Source: Bacteroidia bacterium | Lineage (GTDB): Bacteria; Bacteroidota; Bacteroidia; Bacteroidales; Azobacteroidaceae | Direction: 5' to 3' | Length of the DNA stretch: 6,032 nt | NCBI GenBank assembly: GCA_025999255.1 | Contig: BNXB01000075.1 | Location: 1-6,032, forward strand | Shown: piece by piece, positions 1-6,032 of the stretch | Layout: every line of letters begins with the position of its first letter | How positions within the stretch are numbered: position 1 is the first letter of the stretch | Notes under the pieces: model-generated | The model's database searches: none | What the model saw: only the letters and a program-made list of their open reading frames with translations | Told to the model about the DNA's origin: nothing | Position numbers and translations under genes: made by a program

Positions 1-1148
1 AAATACAGGGATTTTATGTTGTTCGGCAGGTCGGGCGAACGCAGGTCGCCCCTACGGATATTACCTATTTTTTCGATTTCATCGACAATACGGACGGCGG
101 CATCCGGTAAGGCTAATTTGCTGATATTTTCACTCAAAAAATTCAATTTTATGTCGTCATTTATTAAATCACGGGCGAGAGGGAGTAGATCCGTTATTGC
201 CTGATCATCACGAACCATAATGGCGGCATTTTTATTCACCAAAGCCATAGCATTTTTTGTTTGATGATCTTCTGCTACATTAGGAGAAGGTACCAGAATC
301 ACCGGTTTACCGACAACACAGAATTCGGAGATAGAACCGGCTCCAGCCCTGGATACAATGACATCGGCCACCGAATAGGCCAAATCCATACGGGAAATAA
401 AGTCCGTCAGATGGAGAGGCAAATTCCCTTTATTTTCGATACTCTTACAAGCATCCTCATAATAATATTTACCTGTTTGCCAGATATATTGCAGTTCTCC
501 GGTTTCAATTGCATCCAAATTTTGCATCATACTCCGGTTCAGAGTCCTGGCTCCCAGACTTCCTCCCAAAACCAGAATTGTCTTTTTCTGCGGATCCAAT
601 TTAAAATACCGGTAAGCTTCTTCTCTTTTTTCCGGTGTACATTTCAGATCCTGACGGACCGGATTTCCGGTCAGTACGATTTTTTCTTCCGGGAAAAACC
701 GCTCCATTCCTTCGTATGCCACACAAATTTTAGCAGCTTTTTTTGATAACAACTTATTAGTAACTCCTGCATATGAATTCTGTTCCTGTATCAAAGTCGG
801 AATTCCCAATTGGTTAGCAACTTTTAATGTAGGCCCGCTGGCATATCCGCCAACACCGACCGCAATATCCGGCATAAATTTCCGTACCATTTTCCGGGCA
901 AACGACATGCTTTTATAAAGCCTGAACAGGACGCTGATATTTCTCAACAGGTTTTTACGATCAAAACCGGTCACCGGAAGACCTATAATATCATAACCTG
1001 CAGCAGGCACCCGTTGCATCTCCATCCTGTTTTCAGCCCCGACAAACAATATTTCCGTTTCCGGGAACCTGGATTTTATTTCATTCGCTATGGAAATAGC
1101 GGGGAAAATATGTCCGCCTGTTCCGCCTCCACTGATGATTACCTTCAT
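1..1148 (-). CDS. murG: MurG, lipid II synthase (UDP-GlcNAc transferase), 3' end cut by window edge
   Basis: MurG transfers GlcNAc from UDP-GlcNAc to lipid I at the inner face of the cytoplasmic membrane, making lipid II (GT28 family, two Rossmann-like domains). I translated 382 codons from the ATG at 1146-1148 without meeting a stop, so the frame leaves the window. Family motifs appear in order: glycine loop GGGTGGHIFPA (residues 7-17), GVGGYASGP (98-106), IQEQNSYAG (120-128), TGNPVR (160-165), second-domain loop GGSLGARTLN (195-204), SRAGAGSISEF (266-276, whose Glu contacts the uridine part of the donor in known structures) and EDHQTKNA (about 293-300, donor sugar contacts). The start is fixed by the N-terminal glycine loop six residues in, by the ftsW stop two bases upstream, and by AGGAG ten bases before the ATG. 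Normal MurG sequence seems to end near residue 361-363 (DEIEKIGN). The following residues (RRGDLRSPDLPN and on) come from a GC-rich palindromic segment and are not MurG-like. The next gene is probably murC, outside the window. Confidence 0.97.
   Translation of the reverse strand, partial: MKVIISGGGTGGHIFPAISIANEIKSRFPETEILFVGAENRMEMQRVPAAGYDIIGLPVTGFDRKNLLRNISVLFRLYKSMSFARKMVRKFMPDIAVGVGGYASGPTLKVANQLGIPTLIQEQNSYAGVTNKLLSKKAAKICVAYEGMERFFPEEKIVLTGNPVRQDLKCTPEKREEAYRYFKLDPQKKTILVLGGSLGARTLNRSMMQNLDAIETGELQYIWQTGKYYYEDACKSIENKGNLPLHLTDFISRMDLAYSVADVIVSRAGAGSISEFCVVGKPVILVPSPNVAEDHQTKNAMALVNKNAAIMVRDDQAITDLLPLARDLINDDIKLNFLSENISKLALPDAAVRIVDEIEKIGNIRRGDLRSPDLPNNIKSLY
21..59. repeat. GC-rich palindromic segment, probable dispersed repeat inside the 3' end of murG
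   Basis: The core at 33-51 has perfect 6-bp arms, GGGCGA (33-38) and TCGCCC (46-51), around a 7-nt loop. The octamer GCAGGTCG occurs twice, at 26-33 and 41-48. A second, alternative inverted pair is GTTCG (21-25) with CGAAC (36-40). In 21-59, 27 of 39 bases are G or C, against AT-rich DNA on both sides. It is translated in frame by murG as GDLRSPDLPN after the normal end of the protein. I recall very similar GGGCGACCTGCGTTCGCCC-type sequences as dispersed repeats in Bacteroidota genomes, but only one copy is visible here, so repeat status is an inference. Its outer limits are unclear and it may continue past the left edge. Confidence 0.6.
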
Positions 1149-1150
1149 AT

Positions 1151-2404
1151 TCAAAATTCTCCTGCATTGATATTTTCTTCCTCAAAAGCCACTTCGTTGG
1201 ACTCTCTTTTTTCTTCTTCCGATTCAACGGCAATGGCAACTTCCCTTTGAATTCCTTTAGGATTTTCAAACCTGCTCACACTGAGTATAATACCGACATA
1301 AACACAAGTGATGAGCGTCGATGTTCCACCCCGGCTAATTAAAGGAAGAGGTTGTCCCGTAACCGGGATCAGGTTTACCGCTACCGCCATATTCGCCAAG
1401 GCCTGCGACACAATAATCAGCGCCGAACCGATGACCAGGTATTTCGGGAATATTTTCTCACACCGATTGGCAATAATACCAGCCCTGATAAAAAATATGA
1501 CATAAAGCAGTACCACAAATATTCCTCCTATAATACCCATTTCCTCGATAATAATGGCAAAAATAAAATCGGAATAGGCCTGGGGAAGAAAGTCTCGTTC
1601 CAGGCTGTTTCCCGGTAACTTTCCGAACACTCCCCCCCTGGTAATCGCTATTTTGGAATGACTGACCTGATAATTATCATCACTAAAAGCAATTGCGGGA
1701 TCCGTTATATCTTTTTTATCGTGGTTGAAATCTTTGATTCGCTCTTTCCAGGTAACTCCCCGTGGAAACACTTTATTGATCGTATCTGATGGTACAAAAA
1801 TAAGAAAGCAGACAAACAGGGCCAATGATATTATCATCAGTCCTGTCAACTGGAATATCCTTTTCCACGGTATTTGTCCGATAAACATCATGACATAAAC
1901 GATTACAAACAATAAGGCTGCAGTAGAAAAGTTGTCCAATAAAATAATCGCACAAGTAGGAATGGCGAATCCCATAATCCAGAAGAAACGATTATCCTTC
2001 AAATTACCCTGTTTTTGCTTGCTAAGAACAAATGCAGTAAAGGCTATCAACGAAAGCTTAGCCAACTCCGAAGGCTGGAAAGAAACACCTCCAATCGATA
2101 ACCAGCGATCGGCGCCATTCACGGAATTTCCCATTACTTTTGTAACCAGCAACAAACCCCAGGCTACCGGAACCATTATTGCCAGAAGCGAAAAGAAACG
2201 GGGTTTGATACTGTGTGTCAATAGTACGACAGCAGTTCCCACAAGTAAAAACATCGTATGACGCCCGATGGGTTCCCAGTAATTACTCCGGTAAGTCAAC
2301 GTACTACTTGCGCTGTAAACCTCGACAATCGAAATCAAACATAAGAACATGAAAATCATCCATATCACCCGATCGCCTCTGAATATTTTATTAATAAAAT
2401 CCAT
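1151..2404 (-). CDS. ftsW: FtsW, SEDS-family septal peptidoglycan glycosyltransferase
   Basis: FtsW polymerises lipid II into glycan strands at the division site together with its class B penicillin-binding protein partner (FtsI, normally encoded upstream of murE). The 417-residue length is usual (E. coli 414). About nine or ten hydrophobic segments are visible, starting near residue 13. Family signatures: NGADRWLSIGG followed by FQPSELAKL (96-117), the conserved extracytoplasmic loop GNSLERDFLPQAYSDFIFA (265-283) with Asp279 as the presumed catalytic residue, EEMGIIGG (287-294), and GQPLPLISRGGTS (350-362, where many phyla have SYGGSS). A long extracytoplasmic loop spans about 205-275. The C-terminus (about 380-417) is a charged, mostly acidic tail predicted to be cytoplasmic. 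FtsW rather than RodA is chosen because of its place between murD and murG. The ATG directly follows the murD stop and is preceded by a perfect AGGAGG six bases away, which fixes the start. Confidence 0.96.
   Translation of the reverse strand: MDFINKIFRGDRVIWMIFMFLCLISIVEVYSASSTLTYRSNYWEPIGRHTMFLLVGTAVVLLTHSIKPRFFSLLAIMVPVAWGLLLVTKVMGNSVNGADRWLSIGGVSFQPSELAKLSLIAFTAFVLSKQKQGNLKDNRFFWIMGFAIPTCAIILLDNFSTAALLFVIVYVMMFIGQIPWKRIFQLTGLMIISLALFVCFLIFVPSDTINKVFPRGVTWKERIKDFNHDKKDITDPAIAFSDDNYQVSHSKIAITRGGVFGKLPGNSLERDFLPQAYSDFIFAIIIEEMGIIGGIFVVLLYVIFFIRAGIIANRCEKIFPKYLVIGSALIIVSQALANMAVAVNLIPVTGQPLPLISRGGTSTLITCVYVGIILSVSRFENPKGIQREVAIAVESEEEKRESNEVAFEEENINAGEF
1159..1163 (-). promoter_or_regulatory. 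Shine-Dalgarno AGGAG for murG, inside the end of ftsW
   Basis: The minus strand reads AGGAG ten bases before the murG ATG. It lies within the codons for Ala-Gly-Glu near the FtsW C-terminus. With the ftsW stop two bases before the murG start, this suggests translational coupling. The spacing is slightly long, so its strength is uncertain. Confidence 0.55.
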
Positions 2405-3739
2405 TTATAACCTCCTGACACAATCTTTAAATTGACATCCTCTATCCTCATAATTTTTGAATAAATCAAAACTGGCGCAACAAGGAGATAACAATACCGT
2501 ATCGCCTTTCCGGGCTAATTCATAGGCTAGGCTAACAGCCTGTTGCATGGAACCGGCATCAACAATTTCTTTTATTTTACCATCAAAAAAAGCATGTAAA
2601 CGGGAGTTATCGACACCTAGAAAGATCAGAGCGCGACATTTTTCCTTCACCAATGCTTCAATCTCAGAGTAATCATTCCCTTTATCCGTTCCTCCGAGAA
2701 TGAGTATCGTTTTTGTTTTCATACTCTGCAAAGCATACCAGCATGAATTGACATTCGTCGCTTTTGAGTCGTTGATGTATTCTACTCCCCTGACCTTCGC
2801 CACTTTTTCCAGCCGGTGTTCCACTCCCTGAAAATTGCTCAGCGATTTTCGTATCTCTTCATTTTTGATATCAAGCAATTTGGATGAAATCGCGGCAGCA
2901 AGCGAATTATACAAATTGTGAGTACCTGTTAACGCAACCAATTCTTCTTCCATAACAAAATCCCCATTTGATGTTTTTACAATTATCTGATTGTTATCGG
3001 CATATCCGGCAAGCCCTTCCTTTTTATATCCGGCAAAAGGATAGAGAGTAACTTCCGGAGCTCTTTTCTTTATCTCTTGTGAAATAACAGGATCATCTTT
3101 CCAATAAATAAATGCATCATCTTTCGTTTGATTTTGAATGATACGCATTTTGGAATCTACATAATTCTGCATGACATAATTATAACGATCCAGATGATCG
3201 GGAGTGATATTCAAGAGCACAGCAATATCCGCCTTAAAATCGTACATTCCATCCAATTGAAAACTACTGAGCTCGATTACATAATAATCGTAATCCTTCT
3301 CCGCCACCTGCAGGGCAAAACTATCGCCCACATTTCCGGCCAATCCTACATTCAAGCCGGCATTTTTCAGGATATGGTAAGTAAGCATGGTAGTAGTCGT
3401 CTTACCGTTACTACCTGTGATACAAACCGTTTTAGCCCTGGTATATCGTCCGGCAAATTCGATTTCCGAAATAACCGGAATGTTTTTTTCTTTTATTCTT
3501 TTGATAATCGGGGCCTTATCAGGAATACCGGGACTTTTGATTATCTCGTCCGCATTCAATATCAAATTTTCCGTGTGCGCACACGATTCATACCTGATAT
3601 TATATTTCTCCAATAATTCCCTGTATTTAGGTTTGATATCGGAAGAATCCGAAACAAATACTTCAAATCCTTGCTTATCAGCCAGAATTGCAGCGCCTGT
3701 TCCACTTTCTCCCGCTCCCAATACGACTATCCTTCTCAT
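2405..3739 (-). CDS. murD: MurD, UDP-MurNAc-L-alanine:D-glutamate ligase
   Basis: MurD is the cytoplasmic ATP-dependent ligase that adds D-glutamate to UDP-MurNAc-L-Ala. The 444 residues match the family (E. coli 438). The N-terminal UDP-binding domain opens with VVLGAGESGTGAAILA (5-20) and holds SPGIPDKAP (69-77). The central ATPase domain has the P-loop GSNGKTT (109-115), GNVGDSF (135-141), ELSSFQLDG (156-164) and NITPDHLDRY (177-186). Lys197 in YVDSKMRI aligns with the carbamylated lysine of the family (E. coli Lys198). GTHNLYNSLAA (272-282) and GVEHRLE (305-311) follow, and the C-terminal domain has NDSKATN (323-329), LGGTDKGNDY (348-357) and LLSPCCASFDLFKNYEDRG (416-434). The usual form of that last motif is SPACASFD, so Cys420 replaces Ala. 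The ATG is 4 nt after the mraY stop and begins right at the Rossmann strand, so the start is secure; only a weak AGATGA-type ribosome site precedes it. Confidence 0.98.
   Translation of the reverse strand: MRRIVVLGAGESGTGAAILADKQGFEVFVSDSSDIKPKYRELLEKYNIRYESCAHTENLILNADEIIKSPGIPDKAPIIKRIKEKNIPVISEIEFAGRYTRAKTVCITGSNGKTTTTMLTYHILKNAGLNVGLAGNVGDSFALQVAEKDYDYYVIELSSFQLDGMYDFKADIAVLLNITPDHLDRYNYVMQNYVDSKMRIIQNQTKDDAFIYWKDDPVISQEIKKRAPEVTLYPFAGYKKEGLAGYADNNQIIVKTSNGDFVMEEELVALTGTHNLYNSLAAAISSKLLDIKNEEIRKSLSNFQGVEHRLEKVAKVRGVEYINDSKATNVNSCWYALQSMKTKTILILGGTDKGNDYSEIEALVKEKCRALIFLGVDNSRLHAFFDGKIKEIVDAGSMQQAVSLAYELARKGDTVLLSPCCASFDLFKNYEDRGCQFKDCVRRL
2411..2416 (-). promoter_or_regulatory. Consensus Shine-Dalgarno AGGAGG for ftsW, inside the end of murD
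   Basis: The minus strand reads AGGAGG six bases before the ftsW ATG. The hexamer forms the two Arg codons (AGG AGG) of the MurD C-terminus Val-Arg-Arg-Leu, followed by TAA and directly by ATG. Full-consensus sites are uncommon in Bacteroidota, so a real role in coupling murD and ftsW translation is plausible. Chance from the Arg codons cannot be excluded. Confidence 0.6.
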
Positions 3740-3743
3740 TTTA

Positions 3744-5000
3744 TCATCTCATTTTTAATGTTGCAATTGTCAGCACAGCCAGAATGATTCCCACCAACCA
3801 AAAGCGGACTACTATCTTCGATTCGGGAACCGGACGAAGCGGTTTTTGCCAGATTGCATCAATCCCGGCATTGCCCGGCTTTTGAAAATGATGGTGGATA
3901 GGAGTCATCTTAAATATCCTTTTTCCGACGCCTGTTTTCTTCTTTGTATATTTGAAATAACTTACCTGCATCATCACCGATAAACTTTCCACGAAGAAAA
4001 TTCCGCACAAAATCGGGAGTAACAGTTCTTTATGTATAATAATAGCAAAAACCGCGATAATTCCCCCAAGGGTCAGGGAACCGGTATCTCCCATAAAAAC
4101 CTGGGCAGGATAAGCATTGTACCACAAGAAACCGACCGTGGCCCCGATGAAAGCGCTGGCAAATATTACCAGTTCTTCGCAATGCGGGATATACATTATA
4201 TTAAGGTATGCCGCATATTCCACGTGACTCGACACATAGGCCAGGATTCCCAGGGTAACTCCAATAATGGCGGAATTCCCGGCAGCCAGGCCATCCAAAC
4301 CATCGGTAAGATTCGCTCCGTTAGACACAGCGGTAACAATAAAAATGGTAATGATCACAAAAATAATCCAGGTTGCCGCCGTACGGTGATTCGTCATAAA
4401 AGAAGCCAAATCCCGGTAATCGAAATTATTATTTTTCATGAATGGGATAGTAGTCTTCGTTGATTTAACCGCAGGACTATGTTCCACACTGGTAATCACA
4501 TCATTTTTCCGGATTTCCGCATTTTCCCGGATCATCACGTCCGGACTCAGATAAAGAGCCAAACCGACAATCAGTCCCAAACCGACTTGTCCCACAATTT
4601 TAGCTTTACCGCTTAATCCCTCTTTGTTCTTTTTGAAAACTTTAATATAATCATCCACAAAACCTACAAACCCCAGCCATATCGTTGTAATAATCATCAA
4701 TATAATGTAGATATTGTGTAGCCGTGCAAAAAGCAATACAGGAATCAATATGGAAATAATGATGATAATTCCCCCCATGGTAGGTGTTCCCTTTTTCGAT
4801 AGCTGTCCTTCGACACCCAAATCACGCACCACTTCCCCTACCTGCTTCAGTTGGAGGATATCAATAATTTTCCGTCCAATGATAGTAGAAATCAGCAAGG
4901 CAAAAAGAACTGCCATGGACGACCGGAAAGAAACATACTGAAACATCCCTGCTCCGGGAAAATCGAGTTTATCTAAATAATTGAAAAGGTAATAAAACAT
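3744..5000 (-). CDS. mraY: MraY, phospho-MurNAc-pentapeptide translocase (lipid I synthase)
   Basis: MraY is a polytopic membrane enzyme that transfers phospho-MurNAc-pentapeptide from UDP to undecaprenyl phosphate, releasing UMP and making lipid I. Visible signatures: KKGTPTMGG (69-77), the catalytic pair in [19 protein letters not shown] (114-132; Asp116 and Asp117), [14 protein letters not shown] (226-239), the Mg-binding [12 protein letters not shown] (302-313, Asp305), and the PIHHHF box (367-372), followed by Gln where many members have Glu. About ten membrane segments are apparent, including a last one at about 398-415. At 418 residues it is longer than the roughly 360 of E. coli. The extra length lies mainly at about 152-208, between segments 4 and 5, which is periplasmic in known MraY topology; I believe this is usual for Bacteroidota. 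No Shine-Dalgarno site is close to the ATG, where the leader is A/T-rich. The conserved N-terminal aromatic stretch ([11 protein letters not shown]) supports this start. Confidence 0.98.
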   Translation of the reverse strand: MFYYLFNYLDKLDFPGAGMFQYVSFRSSMAVLFALLISTIIGRKIIDILQLKQVGEVVRDLGVEGQLSKKGTPTMGGIIIIISILIPVLLFARLHNIYIILMIITTIWLGFVGFVDDYIKVFKKNKEGLSGKAKIVGQVGLGLIVGLALYLSPDVMIRENAEIRKNDVITSVEHSPAVKSTKTTIPFMKNNNFDYRDLASFMTNHRTAATWIIFVIITIFIVTAVSNGANLTDGLDGLAAGNSAIIGVTLGILAYVSSHVEYAAYLNIMYIPHCEELVIFASAFIGATVGFLWYNAYPAQVFMGDTGSLTLGGIIAVFAIIIHKELLLPILCGIFFVESLSVMMQVSYFKYTKKKTGVGKRIFKMTPIHHHFQKPGNAGIDAIWQKPLRPVPESKIVVRFWLVGIILAVLTIATLKMR

Positions 5001-5037
5001 AATATTCGCTTTTATTTTCAGTTAAAAACTCCCATGA
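5001..5037 (-). other. murE-mraY spacer, the only real gap in the operon
   Basis: This 37-nt A/T-rich spacer holds no clear promoter and no Shine-Dalgarno site near mraY. A GGGAG lies about 30 bases before the ATG, too far to serve it. A 4-bp inverted repeat (AGTT/AACT) is too weak to be a terminator and has no T-run after it. I read it as an untranslated operon linker. Confidence 0.5.
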
Positions 5038-6032
5038 TTATTCATTTTCAATGATTTCTGCTACAATTTCCCGGTCATCGAAATGATATTTCACTCCTTT
5101 TATTTCCTGGTAATCTTCGTGACCCTTACCTGCAATCAAAATCACATCACCGCTTTGAGCCATCATACAGGCAGTACGGATTGCTTCTTTCCGGTCAACA
5201 ATACAAACTGCTTTTTTTCTTTCGACAATATCCAATCCGGCTACCATATCGTCAATAATAGCCTGAGGTTCTTCAAGACGGGGATTATCGGATGTCAATA
5301 TCGCCCGGTCGCTCAAATGAACCGCTTCCCGCGCCATAATCGGACGTTTCCCTTTGTCACGATTTCCACCGCAACCTACAACCGTAATCACATTCCCGCC
5401 ACCTTCCAACACTTCATGAATAGCATTCAATACATTCACCAAAGCATCTGGAGTATGAGCATAATCGACAATAACCGAATAACCTTTCGGTGAACGTTGT
5501 ACCTGGAAGCGACCCGCCACGGAAGTCAGTGTACTCATCAATAAAAGAATTTCGTCAGGATCTTCCCCGAGCAGGACTGCAGCTCCATACACAGCCAACA
5601 GGTTATAAGCGTTAAATTTCCCTACAAACCGGGTATTCACTTCTTTCCCATTGAAAGACATCATGGTTCCGTCGAAATGAGATTCCACTATTTTCCCCTT
5701 GAAATCGGCCAGGGAAAGCAGGGAATACGTCTTTTTATCCGCCTTTGTATTTTGCAGCATAAACATACCGTTCTTATCATCGCTATTGGTCAGAGCAAAT
5801 GCCGTGGAAGGAAGTTGATCAAAAAAACTCTTCTTGGCATCCCTGTATGCTTCTACGGTTTTATGGTAATCCAAATGATCACGGGTCAGATTGGTAAAAA
5901 TTCCGCCCCGGAAATCCAATCCGCCGATCCGTCTCTGATCAACAGCATGGGAGCTTACTTCCATAAACACATATTCACAGCCGGCATCCGCCATTTGGGC
6001 CAGTAAATAATTCAGTTCTACCGGATCCGGAG
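5038..6032 (-). CDS. murE: MurE, UDP-MurNAc-tripeptide ligase (meso-diaminopimelate adding), 5' part outside window
   Basis: MurE is the cytoplasmic ATP-dependent ligase that adds the third stem-peptide residue to UDP-MurNAc-L-Ala-D-Glu. The last 330 residues are present, ending at TAA (5038-5040). The frame runs open through the right edge (first full codons read [12 protein letters not shown]), so the Met codon at 5992-5994 is internal and roughly 150 N-terminal residues, including the P-loop, are missing. Visible motifs in order: [32 protein letters not shown] with the lysine (codon about 5833-5835) that aligns with the carbamylated Lys224 of E. coli, [54 protein letters not shown] and [13 protein letters not shown] (5278-5289) is the family's meso-diaminopimelate recognition motif; lysine-adding enzymes differ there. 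In this cluster type murE usually follows ftsI. murF does not follow it here, and mraY comes next. Confidence 0.97.
   Translation of the reverse strand, partial: PDPVELNYLLAQMADAGCEYVFMEVSSHAVDQRRIGGLDFRGGIFTNLTRDHLDYHKTVEAYRDAKKSFFDQLPSTAFALTNSDDKNGMFMLQNTKADKKTYSLLSLADFKGKIVESHFDGTMMSFNGKEVNTRFVGKFNAYNLLAVYGAAVLLGEDPDEILLLMSTLTSVAGRFQVQRSPKGYSVIVDYAHTPDALVNVLNAIHEVLEGGGNVITVVGCGGNRDKGKRPIMAREAVHLSDRAILTSDNPRLEEPQAIIDDMVAGLDIVERKKAVCIVDRKEAIRTACMMAQSGDVILIAGKGHEDYQEIKGVKYHFDDREIVAEIIENE

Noticed and set aside
261..746. 161-codon plus-strand open frame opposite murG
   Set aside because: It lies entirely antisense to conserved MurG codons, has no family resemblance, and its residue mix looks like a frame shadow.
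1081..1269. 62-codon minus-strand open frame spanning the ftsW-murG junction in another frame
   Set aside because: It overlaps both genes out of frame, and both well-supported starts and stops explain the region.
1151..2404. RodA (elongation SEDS protein) instead of FtsW
   Set aside because: Position between murD and murG in the dcw cluster and the 417-residue length favour FtsW.
3572..3585. 14-bp perfect palindrome CGTGTGCGCACACG inside murD
   Set aside because: About one palindrome of this size is not surprising by chance in 6 kb, it lies mid-gene, and I see no second copy or regulatory context.
3128..3616. 162-codon plus-strand open frame opposite murD
   Set aside because: It is antisense to the conserved ATPase domain of MurD with no recognisable protein features.
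5005..5037. Possible terminator or attenuator between murE and mraY
   Set aside because: Only a 4-bp stem can form and no T-run follows it in the direction of transcription.
5083..5493. 136-codon plus-strand open frame opposite murE
   Set aside because: It is antisense to conserved MurE motifs including DNPR and GHEDY; coding signal is on the minus strand only.
5992..5994. Met codon as the start of murE
   Set aside because: The frame continues upstream with conserved MurE residues to the right edge, and a start here would lack the P-loop region, so it is internal.

Overview
This window is an uninterrupted stretch of a bacterial division and cell wall (dcw) cluster. All genes lie on the minus strand, so transcription runs from high to low coordinates. 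In that order it holds the C-terminal two thirds of murE (cut by the right edge), complete mraY, complete murD, complete ftsW, and nearly all of murG (open through the left edge). The genes are packed tightly: murE-mraY 37 nt, mraY-murD 4 nt, murD-ftsW 0 nt, ftsW-murG 2 nt. This is an operon. I see no internal promoter, terminator, RNA gene, insertion sequence or CRISPR array, and every longer plus-strand open frame is a shadow of these genes.

Together the genes carry out consecutive steps of peptidoglycan synthesis. MurD adds D-Glu and MurE adds the third residue to the cytoplasmic UDP-MurNAc peptide. MraY moves the finished phospho-MurNAc-pentapeptide onto undecaprenyl phosphate to give lipid I. 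MurG adds GlcNAc to give lipid II. FtsW, a SEDS glycosyltransferase, polymerises lipid II at the division septum. MurE carries the DNPR motif that marks meso-diaminopimelate as its substrate.

The protein style points to the phylum Bacteroidota, probably order Bacteroidales. The signs are MraY of 418 residues with an enlarged loop between membrane segments 4 and 5, IQEQNSYAG in MurG, SRGGTS in FtsW, no murF between murE and mraY, and moderately AT-rich DNA. Odoribacter or Butyricimonas-like organisms are possible, but I cannot settle the genus from sequence alone.

The one thing that is not ordinary is at the left edge. A GC-rich, partly palindromic segment (about 21-59) sits exactly where MurG should end and is read in frame, so the protein gains at least 19 residues that do not look like MurG. 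It resembles a dispersed short palindromic repeat that has landed in the 3' end of an essential gene. Apart from this I find no sign of an undescribed system; the rest is conserved housekeeping DNA.
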